Shown here piece after piece: positions 1 to 7,437 of a DNA stretch of 8,869 nt. Below the pieces are notes generated by a model. The model was not told where the DNA came from and did not search any database. It saw only the letters and a program-made list of their open reading frames with translations. Made by a program: the position numbers and the translations under genes. Numbering within the stretch: the first letter of the stretch is position 1; each line of letters starts with the position of its first letter. The DNA is from an uncultured Pseudomonadota bacterium (lineage in GTDB: Bacteria > Pseudomonadota > Gammaproteobacteria > Burkholderiales > Rhodocyclaceae), in the NCBI GenBank assembly GCA_903939665.1, contig CAJAHZ010000345.1:1-8869 (forward strand). The letters are read 5' to 3'.

Positions 1-1
1 A

Positions 2-214
2 TTATCGCTTGCGCAAAGGGTCGAGCAGCGACGACAGCCCATTGTGATCAAGCTCCTGCATCAAGGCCAGCAGCTTGCCGATTTCACCGGGTGGGAAGCC
101 TTCGCGGGCAAACCAGTTGAGATACTGCCCCGGCAGGTCGGCGATCAGGCGGCCTTTGTATTTCCCGTAAGGCATGGTCCGGGTGACAAGCAGTTGCAGG
201 TGTTCGGAATTCAT
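2..214 (-). CDS. DUF3820-type small protein (putative quorum-sensing-regulated virulence factor family)
   Basis: A complete 70-residue soluble protein with no signal peptide or membrane segment. Its core MPYGKYKGRLIADLPGQYLN (residues 14-33), followed by WFAREGFPPGEIG, is the hallmark of the DUF3820 family (PF12843, named after a putative quorum-sensing-regulated virulence factor); its length also matches these short proteins. The molecular role of the family is not established, so none is assigned. The ATG at 214 has no clear Shine-Dalgarno sequence in front of it (the upstream bases are C-rich), but the N-terminus fits the family and no later start does better. The gene is divergent from the exported-protein/CapA pair, with a 133-bp gap that should hold both promoters. 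The TAA stop lies at 2-4, so the gene only just fits inside the window. Family call fairly sure, function unknown. Confidence 0.85.
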   Translation of the reverse strand: MNSEHLQLLVTRTMPYGKYKGRLIADLPGQYLNWFAREGFPPGEIGKLLALMQELDHNGLSSLLDPLRKR

Positions 215-347
215 GGGGGGTCATCGAGGCGAAGTCTGACAATGCCGCCAGTCTGCCATATGCCGGGATTCCCGCGCTATGATCCGGCAATTGATGTTTT
301 CCATTATGGGCGGTCCGGCCAGCCCGTTTGCACAGCCAGAGAAAATC

Positions 348-797
348 ATGCCCAAGAAATCGACGGTACATCGCATCCACATTCCCCGCTCAGCGCAAGT
401 GCTGCTACCTCTCGCCCTTTTGGTCGGAGCCTTATTCCCGCCTGCTGCATCGGCCGCGCCGCGTCTACGTTGCCAGCTCAGTCAGGGCGGGGCGGTGCAA
501 GTCGTCGAATTCACGCCAGTTGCCGACCCCTACCGTGTGAAATCCATCGATATCCGGGAAAACTTTCGCTTCAAGGCCGTCGTGATCGGCGATGAACAGA
601 AGATCGATTACATCAAGCTCTACACCTATTACCACTCAAAGCGGCAGCCGGTATTGCTGCACGAAGCAAAGTACCTCGCGCCCACGGTTCTTTCCGACCC
701 CACTCCTGACGCCCTGACCGGAACAAACACCCTGTACTCGCCCAATCTGGAGCGTGAGTTTCAATACGGCTGCACCTTGTTCGAGGTCGCCCCATGA
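348..797 (+). CDS. exported protein of unknown function, coupled to CapA
   Basis: A 149-residue protein that I do not recognise. Residues 1-36 look like a Sec signal peptide: a basic start (MPKKSTVHR), a hydrophobic stretch at about 17-30, and a likely cleavage site after PPAASA. The mature part of about 113 residues has no further membrane segment and only two cysteines, C42 and C142, one near each end, which could form a disulfide in the periplasm. It carries a tyrosine-rich segment, IDYIKLYTYYHSKRQPVLLHE, at about 86-106. I chose the ATG at 348 because it starts a proper signal peptide and follows an AGAGAAAA purine stretch; an in-frame ATG at 279 would add 23 residues that spoil the signal peptide. 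A TATGAT sequence at 278-283 could be a -10 box, but no good -35 goes with it. The stop overlaps the next start as ATGA, so the protein probably works with the CapA-like product. Confidence 0.8.
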   Translation: MPKKSTVHRIHIPRSAQVLLPLALLVGALFPPAASAAPRLRCQLSQGGAVQVVEFTPVADPYRVKSIDIRENFRFKAVVIGDEQKIDYIKLYTYYHSKRQPVLLHEAKYLAPTVLSDPTPDALTGTNTLYSPNLEREFQYGCTLFEVAP

Positions 798-1789
798 TCG
801 GCAAATACTGTTCGGCCCTGATCGCCGCGCTTTGCCTCCTGACACCCGGTCTTCCACTGGCCGTGGAAGCACTGGACGAGCCCGGGGTTTCAATCGCTTT
901 TGTCGGCGACATTCTGCTCGACGAATTGCCGGGAAAGCTGATCAAGAAGGGAATTGACCCCTTAAAACCTTTTGCCCCGATCATCGACCGTGCCGATATC
1001 CGGGTCGGCAACCTGGAATGCGTCGTTGCGACGCGCGGCGCGGCCGAACCGGACAAACCCTATACGTTCCGCGCTCACCCGCGCACTTTGAAGATCCTCA
1101 AGCGCCATTTCGACGCAGTATCTCTCGCCAACAATCATTCCGGCGACTTCGGGCCCATCGCTTTCAGCGAAATGCTTACGCTTCTCGATCGTGAAGGCAT
1201 CGCCTATTTCGGTGGCGGCAAGGACCTTGCAGCGGCTCATACGCCGCTGCTGATCGAGCGCAAGGGATTGCGCATCGCCTTGCTCGGCTACAACGAATTT
1301 TTTCCGCGCAGCTTTGAAGCGGATCATGACAAAGCCGGCATCGCCTGGAGCGAAGATGAACAGGTCCGGCTCGACATTGCCAATGCCCGCAGCCAGTATC
1401 ATGCCGATATCGTCATCCCCGTCATGCACTGGGGATGGGAGCACGAACCCAGCGCCAGCCAGCGCCAAAACGAATTGGCGCGCCTGATGATCGATGCCGG
1501 CGCCGATGCCGTCGTTGGCGGACACCCGCACGTCACCCAGAACATCGAGCACTACCGGGGCAAGCCAATCATTTATAGTTTGGGCAATTTCGTTTTCGAC
1601 GGATTCACTGCCAAAGACAACAACACTGGCTGGCTGCTACGCCTCGAACTCGATCGTCAGGGTGTACGCCGCTGGCGAACCTTCGTCGCACACATTAACG
1701 GCAAGGGGATTCCGCACCCGGGACGGCAGAGCGAGGGTGCCTGCTGGGAAAGAGGGCAGGAGCGCGCTGTGGCCTGCGATAAGAATTAG
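794..1789 (+). CDS. CapA family (PGA_cap) metallophosphatase-fold protein, exported
   Basis: A 331-residue protein of the CapA/PGA_cap family (PF09587), which has a calcineurin-like metallophosphatase fold and was first known from poly-gamma-glutamate capsule synthesis. Residues 1-26 look like a signal peptide ending near LAVEA, so it is probably periplasmic. The family motifs appear in order: GDILLD at 38-43, NLE at 73-75, LANNHSGDFG at 111-120, HWGWEHE at 212-218, GGHPHV at 242-247 and YSLGNFVFD at 261-269. The D, N and H residues of these blocks are the usual metal-site candidates, and none is missing. Its length is normal for the short form of the family. No capB, capC or other capsule gene is in view, so a role in poly-gamma-glutamate synthesis is not supported here; members outside capsule loci have no agreed substrate. 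Translation is probably coupled to the exported protein upstream through the 4-bp ATGA overlap. It converges on the chemoreceptor gene with 27 bp between stops. Confidence 0.9.
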   Translation: MIGKYCSALIAALCLLTPGLPLAVEALDEPGVSIAFVGDILLDELPGKLIKKGIDPLKPFAPIIDRADIRVGNLECVVATRGAAEPDKPYTFRAHPRTLKILKRHFDAVSLANNHSGDFGPIAFSEMLTLLDREGIAYFGGGKDLAAAHTPLLIERKGLRIALLGYNEFFPRSFEADHDKAGIAWSEDEQVRLDIANARSQYHADIVIPVMHWGWEHEPSASQRQNELARLMIDAGADAVVGGHPHVTQNIEHYRGKPIIYSLGNFVFDGFTAKDNNTGWLLRLELDRQGVRRWRTFVAHINGKGIPHPGRQSEGACWERGQERAVACDKN

Positions 1790-1816
1790 CGCGCTTGAAA
1801 TCCCTGTTGGTGATGA

Positions 1817-3439
1817 TTACCGGAAAAAGCGGAAATAGGAAATCAACTCACGTAACCGCGTCGACGTCTCCTTCATTTGATCGGTCTTTCCGGTAACTTC
1901 GGCAATCGACGATGAAGTCCGCTCAATACCAGTGACGATACCCTCAATCTGGCGAGCGATTTCGTTACCAGCAGCCGATTGCTGCCGGGTCCCGTCGGCA
2001 ATGTGACGGGAAATCGACGCCACTTGTTCGCCATGATGGGATACCGCATCAAGCCCTGATCGCGCTGAACCCACGGCAGAATCAGCACTGGCTACGTGGC
2101 TTCCGGCCGATTCCATCGTCGACACGGCGAGTTGGGTGATGCGCTGGATTTCCTGAACGCTGCTCGTGATTTCCGAAGTCTGCTTGCTCGAGTTCTCGGC
2201 CAGCTTGCGAACTTCATCGGCGACCACAGCGAAACCCCGCCCCGATTCGCCGGCCCGTGCCGCCTCGATGGCCGCATTCAGGGCCAGCAGATTGGTCTGT
2301 TCGGCAATCCCGCGAATGATCTGACTGACACGGTCAATGGCCGAAATAGACTGGAAAAGTTCGGCCATGGTCTGCCCGGCGCCGCTGACAGTGGTGACGA
2401 CGTTTTGCGAAGCGACCTGACTTTCGCCCATGCGCAGCGAGGCTTCGTTAAGCAGGCCATGCGATGCCTCGACCGCCAGCGACGCCTGTTGCGCACTATC
2501 AGCAATTTCATTGACTGAGGCGACCAATTGCTCGACCGACGCCGCGATACTGCTAGCGGCGCTGGATTGAACATCGGTAACCTTGCTGGTCTCGGCCATT
2601 TCCGTACTCAGGACGCAAGCGTTCTCACTGACCAGGTCTGCCGCTTCGGCAATCTCGGCCATCATCGCCTTGAGATGGGTCTGCATGGTAACCAGCGAAT
2701 CGTTAAGCCGGCCCAGTTCATCAACGCGATGCAAGGGAATGACGTCGGTCAGATCCCCCTGCGCGATATTATCGAGCCGGCCAACAATGCGACTGACGAT
2801 GGTCATCATTTTGCTCTGGATGACCAGTAACCAGATGCCTGCGACAACACCTGAAACACCGAGCAGGTTATGCGCCAGTTCGACCGTGCCGCTAGCCAGC
2901 CCCAGTGAAGGGCCCGCCCACTCGATCAGCGGAGCGAGAATCTGAACGGCGATCAGCCACAACACAAAGCCGCTGAGTTTCGCTTTGAGCGATGTGCGCA
3001 TCCAGGCAGTCGGCTTGGGAATTTTTGCCTTGCCGTCCTTCAACTGGCGATACAGTGCTTCGGCCTCGGCTATCTGCTCCCGAGTCGGCTCGGTGCGTAC
3101 CGACATATAGCCGATCGGCTGACCATTCTTGAGGACAGGTACAACCAGCGCATCAACCCAATAGAAGTTGCCGTTCTTGCAACGATTCTTGACGATGCCG
3201 CGCCACGGTCGTCCTTCCTTGATTGTTTCCCACAACCAGGCAAATGCACCAGGCAGCATGTCCGGGTGGCGCACCACGTTGTGGTTCTTGCCAACCAGTT
3301 CTTCGCGAGTGAACCCACTGAGGCTCACAAAAGTGTCATTGACGTAGGTCGTCATGCCCTTCAGATCGGTACGCGAGACAATGTAGCGTCCCTTGGGGAA
3401 AGGGGCTTCAACCTGGGTGACAGGCAGATTGGTTTTCAA
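1817..3439 (-). CDS. Aer-like methyl-accepting chemotaxis protein with N-terminal PAS domain
   Basis: A 540-residue chemoreceptor built like E. coli Aer, the FAD-binding aerotaxis/energy sensor. A PAS domain (about 10-118) is followed by a short linker, a membrane hairpin (about 157-173 and 188-207), a HAMP-like stretch (about 208-262) and an MCP signalling domain. The signalling hairpin tip [20 protein letters not shown] lies at 378-397. Residues of Aer PAS linked to FAD binding are present at the same numbers: N34, R57, H58, D60, W70, W79 and N85, with VRHPDM at 56-61. The start is TTG at 3437-3439; with it the numbering matches Aer, and a GAAGG ribosome site sits 6 bases before it. There is no large periplasmic ligand domain, so sensing is probably cytoplasmic and redox-linked. 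The protein ends in YFRFFR and lacks the NWETF-type tail that tethers CheR. A TATGAT on the minus strand (3484-3489) could be its -10 box, without a good -35. Domain call sure; FAD and oxygen/redox sensing are inferred. Confidence 0.93.
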   Translation of the reverse strand: MKTNLPVTQVEAPFPKGRYIVSRTDLKGMTTYVNDTFVSLSGFTREELVGKNHNVVRHPDMLPGAFAWLWETIKEGRPWRGIVKNRCKNGNFYWVDALVVPVLKNGQPIGYMSVRTEPTREQIAEAEALYRQLKDGKAKIPKPTAWMRTSLKAKLSGFVLWLIAVQILAPLIEWAGPSLGLASGTVELAHNLLGVSGVVAGIWLLVIQSKMMTIVSRIVGRLDNIAQGDLTDVIPLHRVDELGRLNDSLVTMQTHLKAMMAEIAEAADLVSENACVLSTEMAETSKVTDVQSSAASSIAASVEQLVASVNEIADSAQQASLAVEASHGLLNEASLRMGESQVASQNVVTTVSGAGQTMAELFQSISAIDRVSQIIRGIAEQTNLLALNAAIEAARAGESGRGFAVVADEVRKLAENSSKQTSEITSSVQEIQRITQLAVSTMESAGSHVASADSAVGSARSGLDAVSHHGEQVASISRHIADGTRQQSAAGNEIARQIEGIVTGIERTSSSIAEVTGKTDQMKETSTRLRELISYFRFFR

Positions 3440-3450
3440 TTTAAACCTTC
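3437..3450 (-). promoter_or_regulatory. ribosome binding site deciding a TTG start for the Aer-like receptor
   Basis: On the minus strand GAAGG (3446-3450) is followed by six bases, TTTAAA, and then TTG (3437-3439). No ATG or GTG is in frame nearby upstream. The first residues after this TTG, MKTNLPVT, resemble the N-terminus of Aer-type receptors, and the PAS residues then fall at the same numbers as in E. coli Aer. Confidence 0.75.
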
Positions 3451-3612
3451 GTGGGGGCAGAATGAGAGCAATACTTGCGGCGTATCATAACTCGGCAAGG
3501 GGCTCCATCGCATCAGGAGGAAGAATATTGGCGTGATAGCTCACTTCATCGTTTTTGTCCGACGGCGACTGAGCGTATGCAGAAGCGATAAAGTCACTTT
3601 CCCACACCTCCC

Positions 3613-3640
3613 AAAAAAACGGGCGCCACAAGGGCGCCCG
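3613..3640 (-). terminator. intrinsic terminator of the porin-glnK-amt operon
   Basis: A perfect 8-bp stem, CGGGCGCC (3633-3640 read on the minus strand) and GGCGCCCG (3620-3627), encloses a 5-base loop and is followed on the minus strand by seven T (3613-3619). It lies 27 bases past the amt stop codon. The plus strand has no T run after the stem, so it acts in the minus direction only. Confidence 0.93.
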
Positions 3641-3667
3641 AAAAGGAGCTTACTTGGGGGGGGAATA

Positions 3668-5137
3668 TCAATGGTGGTAAGCCGACTCCCCGTGTGAAGT
3701 AATGTCGAGCCCTTCGCGCTCCTCTTCTTCCGGCACACGCAGGCCGATGAACAGGTCAACCACTTTGAAGGCCACAAACGAAACCACGGCCGACCAGACA
3801 ATCACGGTGCCGACACCCCACAACTGGCTGATTACTTGCGCCGTCATGTCGTAGTCACCGACCTTGTTGGTGACGTAATCCATCACGCCCGTACCGCCCA
3901 GCGAAGGCGCGGCAAAGACGCCGGTAAGAATGGCACCCATGATGCCGCCGACACCATGCACGCCGAACACGTCGAGCGAGTCATCGGCACCCAGCAGACG
4001 CTTCAGGCCATTGACGCCCCACAGGCAGACCACGCCGGCCAACAGGCCAATCACGATGCCGCCCATGACGCCAACGTAGCCGGCAGCCGGGGTGATCGCC
4101 ACGAGACCGGCGACGGCACCTGAAGCAGCACCGAGCATCGACGGCTTGCCTTTGAACATCCACTCAGCCGTCATCCAGGAGAGCGCGGCGCAGGCTGTGG
4201 CCACCCAGGTGTTGACCATCGCCAGTGCAGCACCGCCGTTAGCTTCGAGCGCCGAACCGGCGTTGAAGCCGAACCAGCCGAACCACAGTAGCGAAGCGCC
4301 GATCATGGTGAAGGTGAGACTATGCGGCGCCATCGACTCGCGACCGTAACCAACGCGCTTGCCGATCATGAAGGCACCCACCAGACCGGCGATGGCGGCG
4401 TTGATATGTACCACCGTACCGCCGGCGAAGTCGAGCGCGCCCTTCTGGAACAGGAAGCCAGCCGTCTTGCCTGCTGCAACACCCGCCGCCGCGTCGATAT
4501 AGGCATCCGGGCCCGCCCAGTACCAAACCATGTGCGCCATCGGCAGGTAGGACAAGGTGAACCAGATCACCATGAAGACGAGGATCGCGGCGAACTTGGC
4601 CCGCTCAGCAAACGCGCCGACGATCAGGCCACAGGTGATCGCCGCAAAAGCGCCCTGGAAGATAACGTAGGCCAGTTCGGTAATCACGACGCCCTTGGAG
4701 AAGGTTGCCGCCACCGTATCGACCGTGACCCCTTTCAGGAAGAGCTTGTCGAGTGTACCGAAGAAATTCCCTCCTTCAGTAAAGGCCACCGAGTATCCAT
4801 AGATGACCCACAACACGCTGATTAATGAAAAGGTGACGAAGACCTGCATGAGTACCGAAAGCATGTTCTTGGAACGGACCAGTCCGCCGTAGAACAAGGC
4901 CAGACCGGGAATCGACATCAGGATGACGAGCGCCGCGCTGACCAGCACCCACGCGTTGTCGCCCTTATTCGGCACCAGTACCGGCGCGGCGGCAGCGGGA
5001 ACTTCGGCAGTCGCCGCAGCAGGAGTAGCCGCGGGCGCGCTGACCGCGGGTGCGGCTGCCGGCTTGTCTTCCGCCCAGGTCGGCGCGCTGAGTGTTACGG
5101 CGCCAAGCAGGGCAAGCACTGCAAAAATGCGTCTCAT
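3668..5137 (-). CDS. amtB: ammonium channel/transporter Amt
   Basis: A 489-residue Amt/MEP/Rh channel that moves ammonium across the inner membrane. The first 22 residues form a signal peptide (MRRIFAVLALL to PTWA), followed by an Ala/Pro-rich stretch to about 53 and then the 11-helix core. Landmarks, with E. coli AmtB numbers in brackets: F160 and F164 (F103, F107) of the outer gate, W205 (W148), D236 (D160), the pore histidines H244 in FAGGTVVHINAA (H168) and H394 in DVFGVHGVGG (H318). The C-terminal tail GLRVPEEEEREGLD then SHGESAY is the GlnK-contacting tail of AmtB. Between W205 and D236 there are about 19 more residues than in E. coli, in an extracytoplasmic loop. The ATG at 5137 is chosen over an upstream in-frame start because it has AAGGAG seven bases before it and begins the signal peptide. 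That ribosome site shares bases with the glnK stop codon (TAAGGAG), so translation is probably coupled. The gene is last in its operon, before the terminator at 3613-3640. Confidence 0.97.
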   Translation of the reverse strand: MRRIFAVLALLGAVTLSAPTWAEDKPAAAPAVSAPAATPAAATAEVPAAAAPVLVPNKGDNAWVLVSAALVILMSIPGLALFYGGLVRSKNMLSVLMQVFVTFSLISVLWVIYGYSVAFTEGGNFFGTLDKLFLKGVTVDTVAATFSKGVVITELAYVIFQGAFAAITCGLIVGAFAERAKFAAILVFMVIWFTLSYLPMAHMVWYWAGPDAYIDAAAGVAAGKTAGFLFQKGALDFAGGTVVHINAAIAGLVGAFMIGKRVGYGRESMAPHSLTFTMIGASLLWFGWFGFNAGSALEANGGAALAMVNTWVATACAALSWMTAEWMFKGKPSMLGAASGAVAGLVAITPAAGYVGVMGGIVIGLLAGVVCLWGVNGLKRLLGADDSLDVFGVHGVGGIMGAILTGVFAAPSLGGTGVMDYVTNKVGDYDMTAQVISQLWGVGTVIVWSAVVSFVAFKVVDLFIGLRVPEEEEREGLDITSHGESAYHH

Positions 5138-5147
5138 GACAGGCTCC

Positions 5148-6420
<1,273 letters not shown>

Positions 6421-6472
6421 GGGAAGCACCTCAATCGTCTGTTAAAAAATGAAAAACTCACATCGACTACTT

Positions 6473-6488
6473 AGCATTAGCCATGCCA
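6473..6488 (-). promoter_or_regulatory. sigma-54 (RpoN) -24/-12 promoter of the porin-glnK-amt operon
   Basis: The minus strand reads TGGCATGGCTAATGCT, matching 10 of the 12 defined bases of TGGCACG-N4-TTGCW. The invariant GG and GC are both present with exactly 10 bases between them. The predicted start is near 6462, giving a leader of about 42 bases before the porin ATG. Two NtrC-type sites lie upstream. A weak IHF-like match (6507-6519, 7 of 9 defined bases) lies between, but I give it little weight. Confidence 0.8.
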
Positions 6489-6550
6489 AGCAAAAATACA
6501 TCATAAAATCAGAAAACTAGGTCAAATTATGCACCGCTATAAAAACAGCA

Positions 6551-6567
6551 CGCACTTCGCTGGCGCA
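6551..6567. promoter_or_regulatory. NtrC-type enhancer site, promoter-proximal
   Basis: CGCACTTCGCTGGCGCA fits the NtrC dyad GCAC(C/T)-N5-GGTGC with one mismatch (GGCGC for GGTGC). It is centred about 97 bp upstream of the predicted sigma-54 start and 32 bp, about three helical turns, from the stronger site. A lone half-site, TGCACC, lies at 6530-6535. Confidence 0.65.
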
Positions 6568-6582
6568 AAAACAGCGACGTGA

Positions 6583-6599
6583 CGCACCAAAGGGGTGCA
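6583..6599. promoter_or_regulatory. NtrC-type enhancer site, promoter-distal, perfect dyad
   Basis: CGCACCAAAGGGGTGCA contains GCACC-N5-GGTGC without mismatch, the form of the strong NtrC sites at E. coli glnA. It is centred about 129 bp upstream of the predicted sigma-54 start. It also lies 77 bp before the ubiK start codon, so NtrC binding could touch the ubiK promoter region. Confidence 0.75.
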
Positions 6600-6675
6600 A
6601 CTCGCTTTAGGTACCGACAAATACCTGATGCTAGACTTGCACCATCCTGCCACGACACCAACACAAGGTAATCGC

Positions 6676-6915
6676 ATGCTTGATCCCAAACTGTTTGAAG
6701 ACCTCGCCGCCCGCTTGAGCGCCGCTATCGCCGCGAGTCCGGCGGCCGATATCGAGAGAAATGCCCGCACACTGCTTTCCAGCTTTTTTACCAAGCTTGA
6801 TCTGGTCAGCCGTGAGGAATTTGATATTCAGACACAGGTGCTGCTGCGCACCCGCGAGAAGCTCAAAACGCTTGAATCCCGTCTGGACGAGCTGGAACGG
6901 CCTGCCGAAAAATAA
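6676..6915 (+). CDS. ubiK: ubiquinone biosynthesis accessory factor UbiK
   Basis: A 79-residue protein of the UbiK/YqiC family (PF04380, BMFP), a small cytoplasmic factor that helps aerobic ubiquinone synthesis, in E. coli together with UbiJ. The N-terminal half (1-45) contains amphipathic helices; the stretch LDLVSREEFDIQTQVLLRTR (41-60), running into EKLKTLESRLDELE, is the conserved family block and ends in a heptad-like coiled coil thought to drive trimerisation. The length is usual for the family. The ATG at 6676 has AAGG seven bases before it, whereas a GTG at 6595 would add 27 unrelated residues. The gene is transcribed away from the porin-glnK-amt operon. The MarR promoter begins only 13 bases after its stop, and I see no terminator between them, so some read-through into marR is possible. 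Its own promoter could not be identified with confidence. Confidence 0.92.
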   Translation: MLDPKLFEDLAARLSAAIAASPAADIERNARTLLSSFFTKLDLVSREEFDIQTQVLLRTREKLKTLESRLDELERPAEK

Positions 6916-6928
6916 AAGGCGTGCCTGC

Positions 6929-6958
6929 TTGACAAGTTGTTCTAACACGAACTAATAT
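6929..6958 (+). promoter_or_regulatory. sigma-70 promoter of the MarR-b561-YceI operon
   Basis: A consensus -35 box TTGACA (6929-6934) is followed after 18 bases by TAATAT (6953-6958), which matches 4 of 6 bases of the -10 consensus. The start would be near 6965, about 23 bases before the MarR ATG. The -35 touches the left arm of a large dyad and the -10 lies at its centre. Confidence 0.7.
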
Positions 6959-6978
6959 AGTCCGCGTTAGAACAACTT
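6934..6978. promoter_or_regulatory. 45-bp dyad, probable MarR autoregulatory operator
   Basis: Two 21-bp arms (6934-6954 and 6958-6978) form an inverted repeat matching at 19 of 21 positions with a 3-bp spacer; the outer 13 bases, AAGTTGTTCTAAC, match perfectly. Each arm contains its own smaller dyad: GTTC-N6-GAAC at 6939-6952, and GTCC-N6-GAAC at 6960-6973, with centres 21 bp (two turns) apart. This suggests two MarR dimers side by side. The dyad covers the -10 box, the start site and most of the leader, so binding should block transcription. Confidence 0.75.
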
Positions 6979-6987
6979 TTGCCAATC

Positions 6988-7437
6988 ATGCCACGTGAAC
7001 CCGCACTTGCCACGCTACGCGAACTTGCCCGCTGCTTTCAGGCCTTCGAGTCCCATTCTGCCGCGCATATCCGCTCACTCGGACTGACGCCGCCGCAATT
7101 CGATATTGTCGCAACGCTCGGCAACACCGCCGGAATGAGCTTCAAGGAGCTCGGCGAAAAAACGCTGATCACCAAAGGCACGTTAACCGGCGTCGTCGAC
7201 CGCCTCGAAGGGCGTGGCGTGGTTCGCCGGGTCGGCTCCGCTGCGGACCGGCGCAGCACGCGGGTCGAGCTGACCGATGTGGGCACTGCGCTTTTCGACG
7301 AAGTATTCCCCGGTGTGGTGGCCAGGACAAAACAGGTGTTCGCTGTTCTTGGCGATACCGAACGGCTGGCGCTCGAAGCCAGCCTGCGCCGCCTGCGTGA
7401 AGCCTTCGAATCCTTTCCCCAAGCGGGCCATAAATGA
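6988..7437 (+). CDS. MarR family transcriptional regulator
   Basis: A 149-residue winged-helix repressor of the MarR family. It has a dimerisation helix at the N-terminus, LGLTPPQFDIVATLGN (31-46), a helix-turn-helix (about 50-75, with SFKELGEKTLITKGTLTGVV), and a wing (about 80-96) with the family DRR motif at 87-89 in AADRRSTRVELT. C-terminal helices 100-142 complete the dimer domain. The only cysteine is C16 in the first helix (RCF), near where OhrR-type regulators carry their peroxide-sensing cysteine, although the usual partner tyrosines are not evident. The ATG at 6988 is chosen; a TTG nine bases upstream is possible and neither has a clear ribosome site. The stop overlaps the next start as ATGA, tying it to the cytochrome b561 gene. 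It probably represses its own operon through the 45-bp dyad at 6934-6978. Ligand unknown. Confidence 0.93.
   Translation: MPREPALATLRELARCFQAFESHSAAHIRSLGLTPPQFDIVATLGNTAGMSFKELGEKTLITKGTLTGVVDRLEGRGVVRRVGSAADRRSTRVELTDVGTALFDEVFPGVVARTKQVFAVLGDTERLALEASLRRLREAFESFPQAGHK

Noticed and set aside
44..595. Open frame of 183 codons on the plus strand at the left end
   Set aside because: Overlaps the DUF3820-type gene and the exported-protein gene in other frames, and its composition is unlike a folded protein.
962..1552. Open frame of 196 codons on the minus strand inside the CapA gene
   Set aside because: It lies antisense to a gene with clear family motifs, has no recognisable domain or ribosome site, and long antisense frames are common in GC-rich DNA.
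1761..1795. Inverted repeat of AGCGCGCT at the end of the CapA gene, possible terminator
   Set aside because: The arms are each self-palindromic, the loop is 19 bases, and no T run follows on either strand.
3656..3663. Run of eight G just after the amt stop, possible phase-variable tract
   Set aside because: It lies outside the coding region and before the terminator, so slippage would not change a reading frame.
4322..4825. Open frame of 167 codons on the plus strand inside amt
   Set aside because: Shadow of the amt coding sequence; His/Arg/Asp-rich composition without family features.
6501..6536. Possible sigma-70 promoter for the porin on the minus strand (TTGACC and TATGAT)
   Set aside because: The spacing of 14 bases is too short, and the sigma-54 element explains the region better.
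6610..6627. AGGTA-N8-TACCT inverted repeat before ubiK
   Set aside because: Only five base pairs with an 8-base loop, expected by chance; no regulator can be named.
6979..6987. TTG start for the MarR protein
   Set aside because: It adds only three residues, lies at the edge of the dyad arm and has no ribosome site; ATG at 6988 is preferred but not proven.
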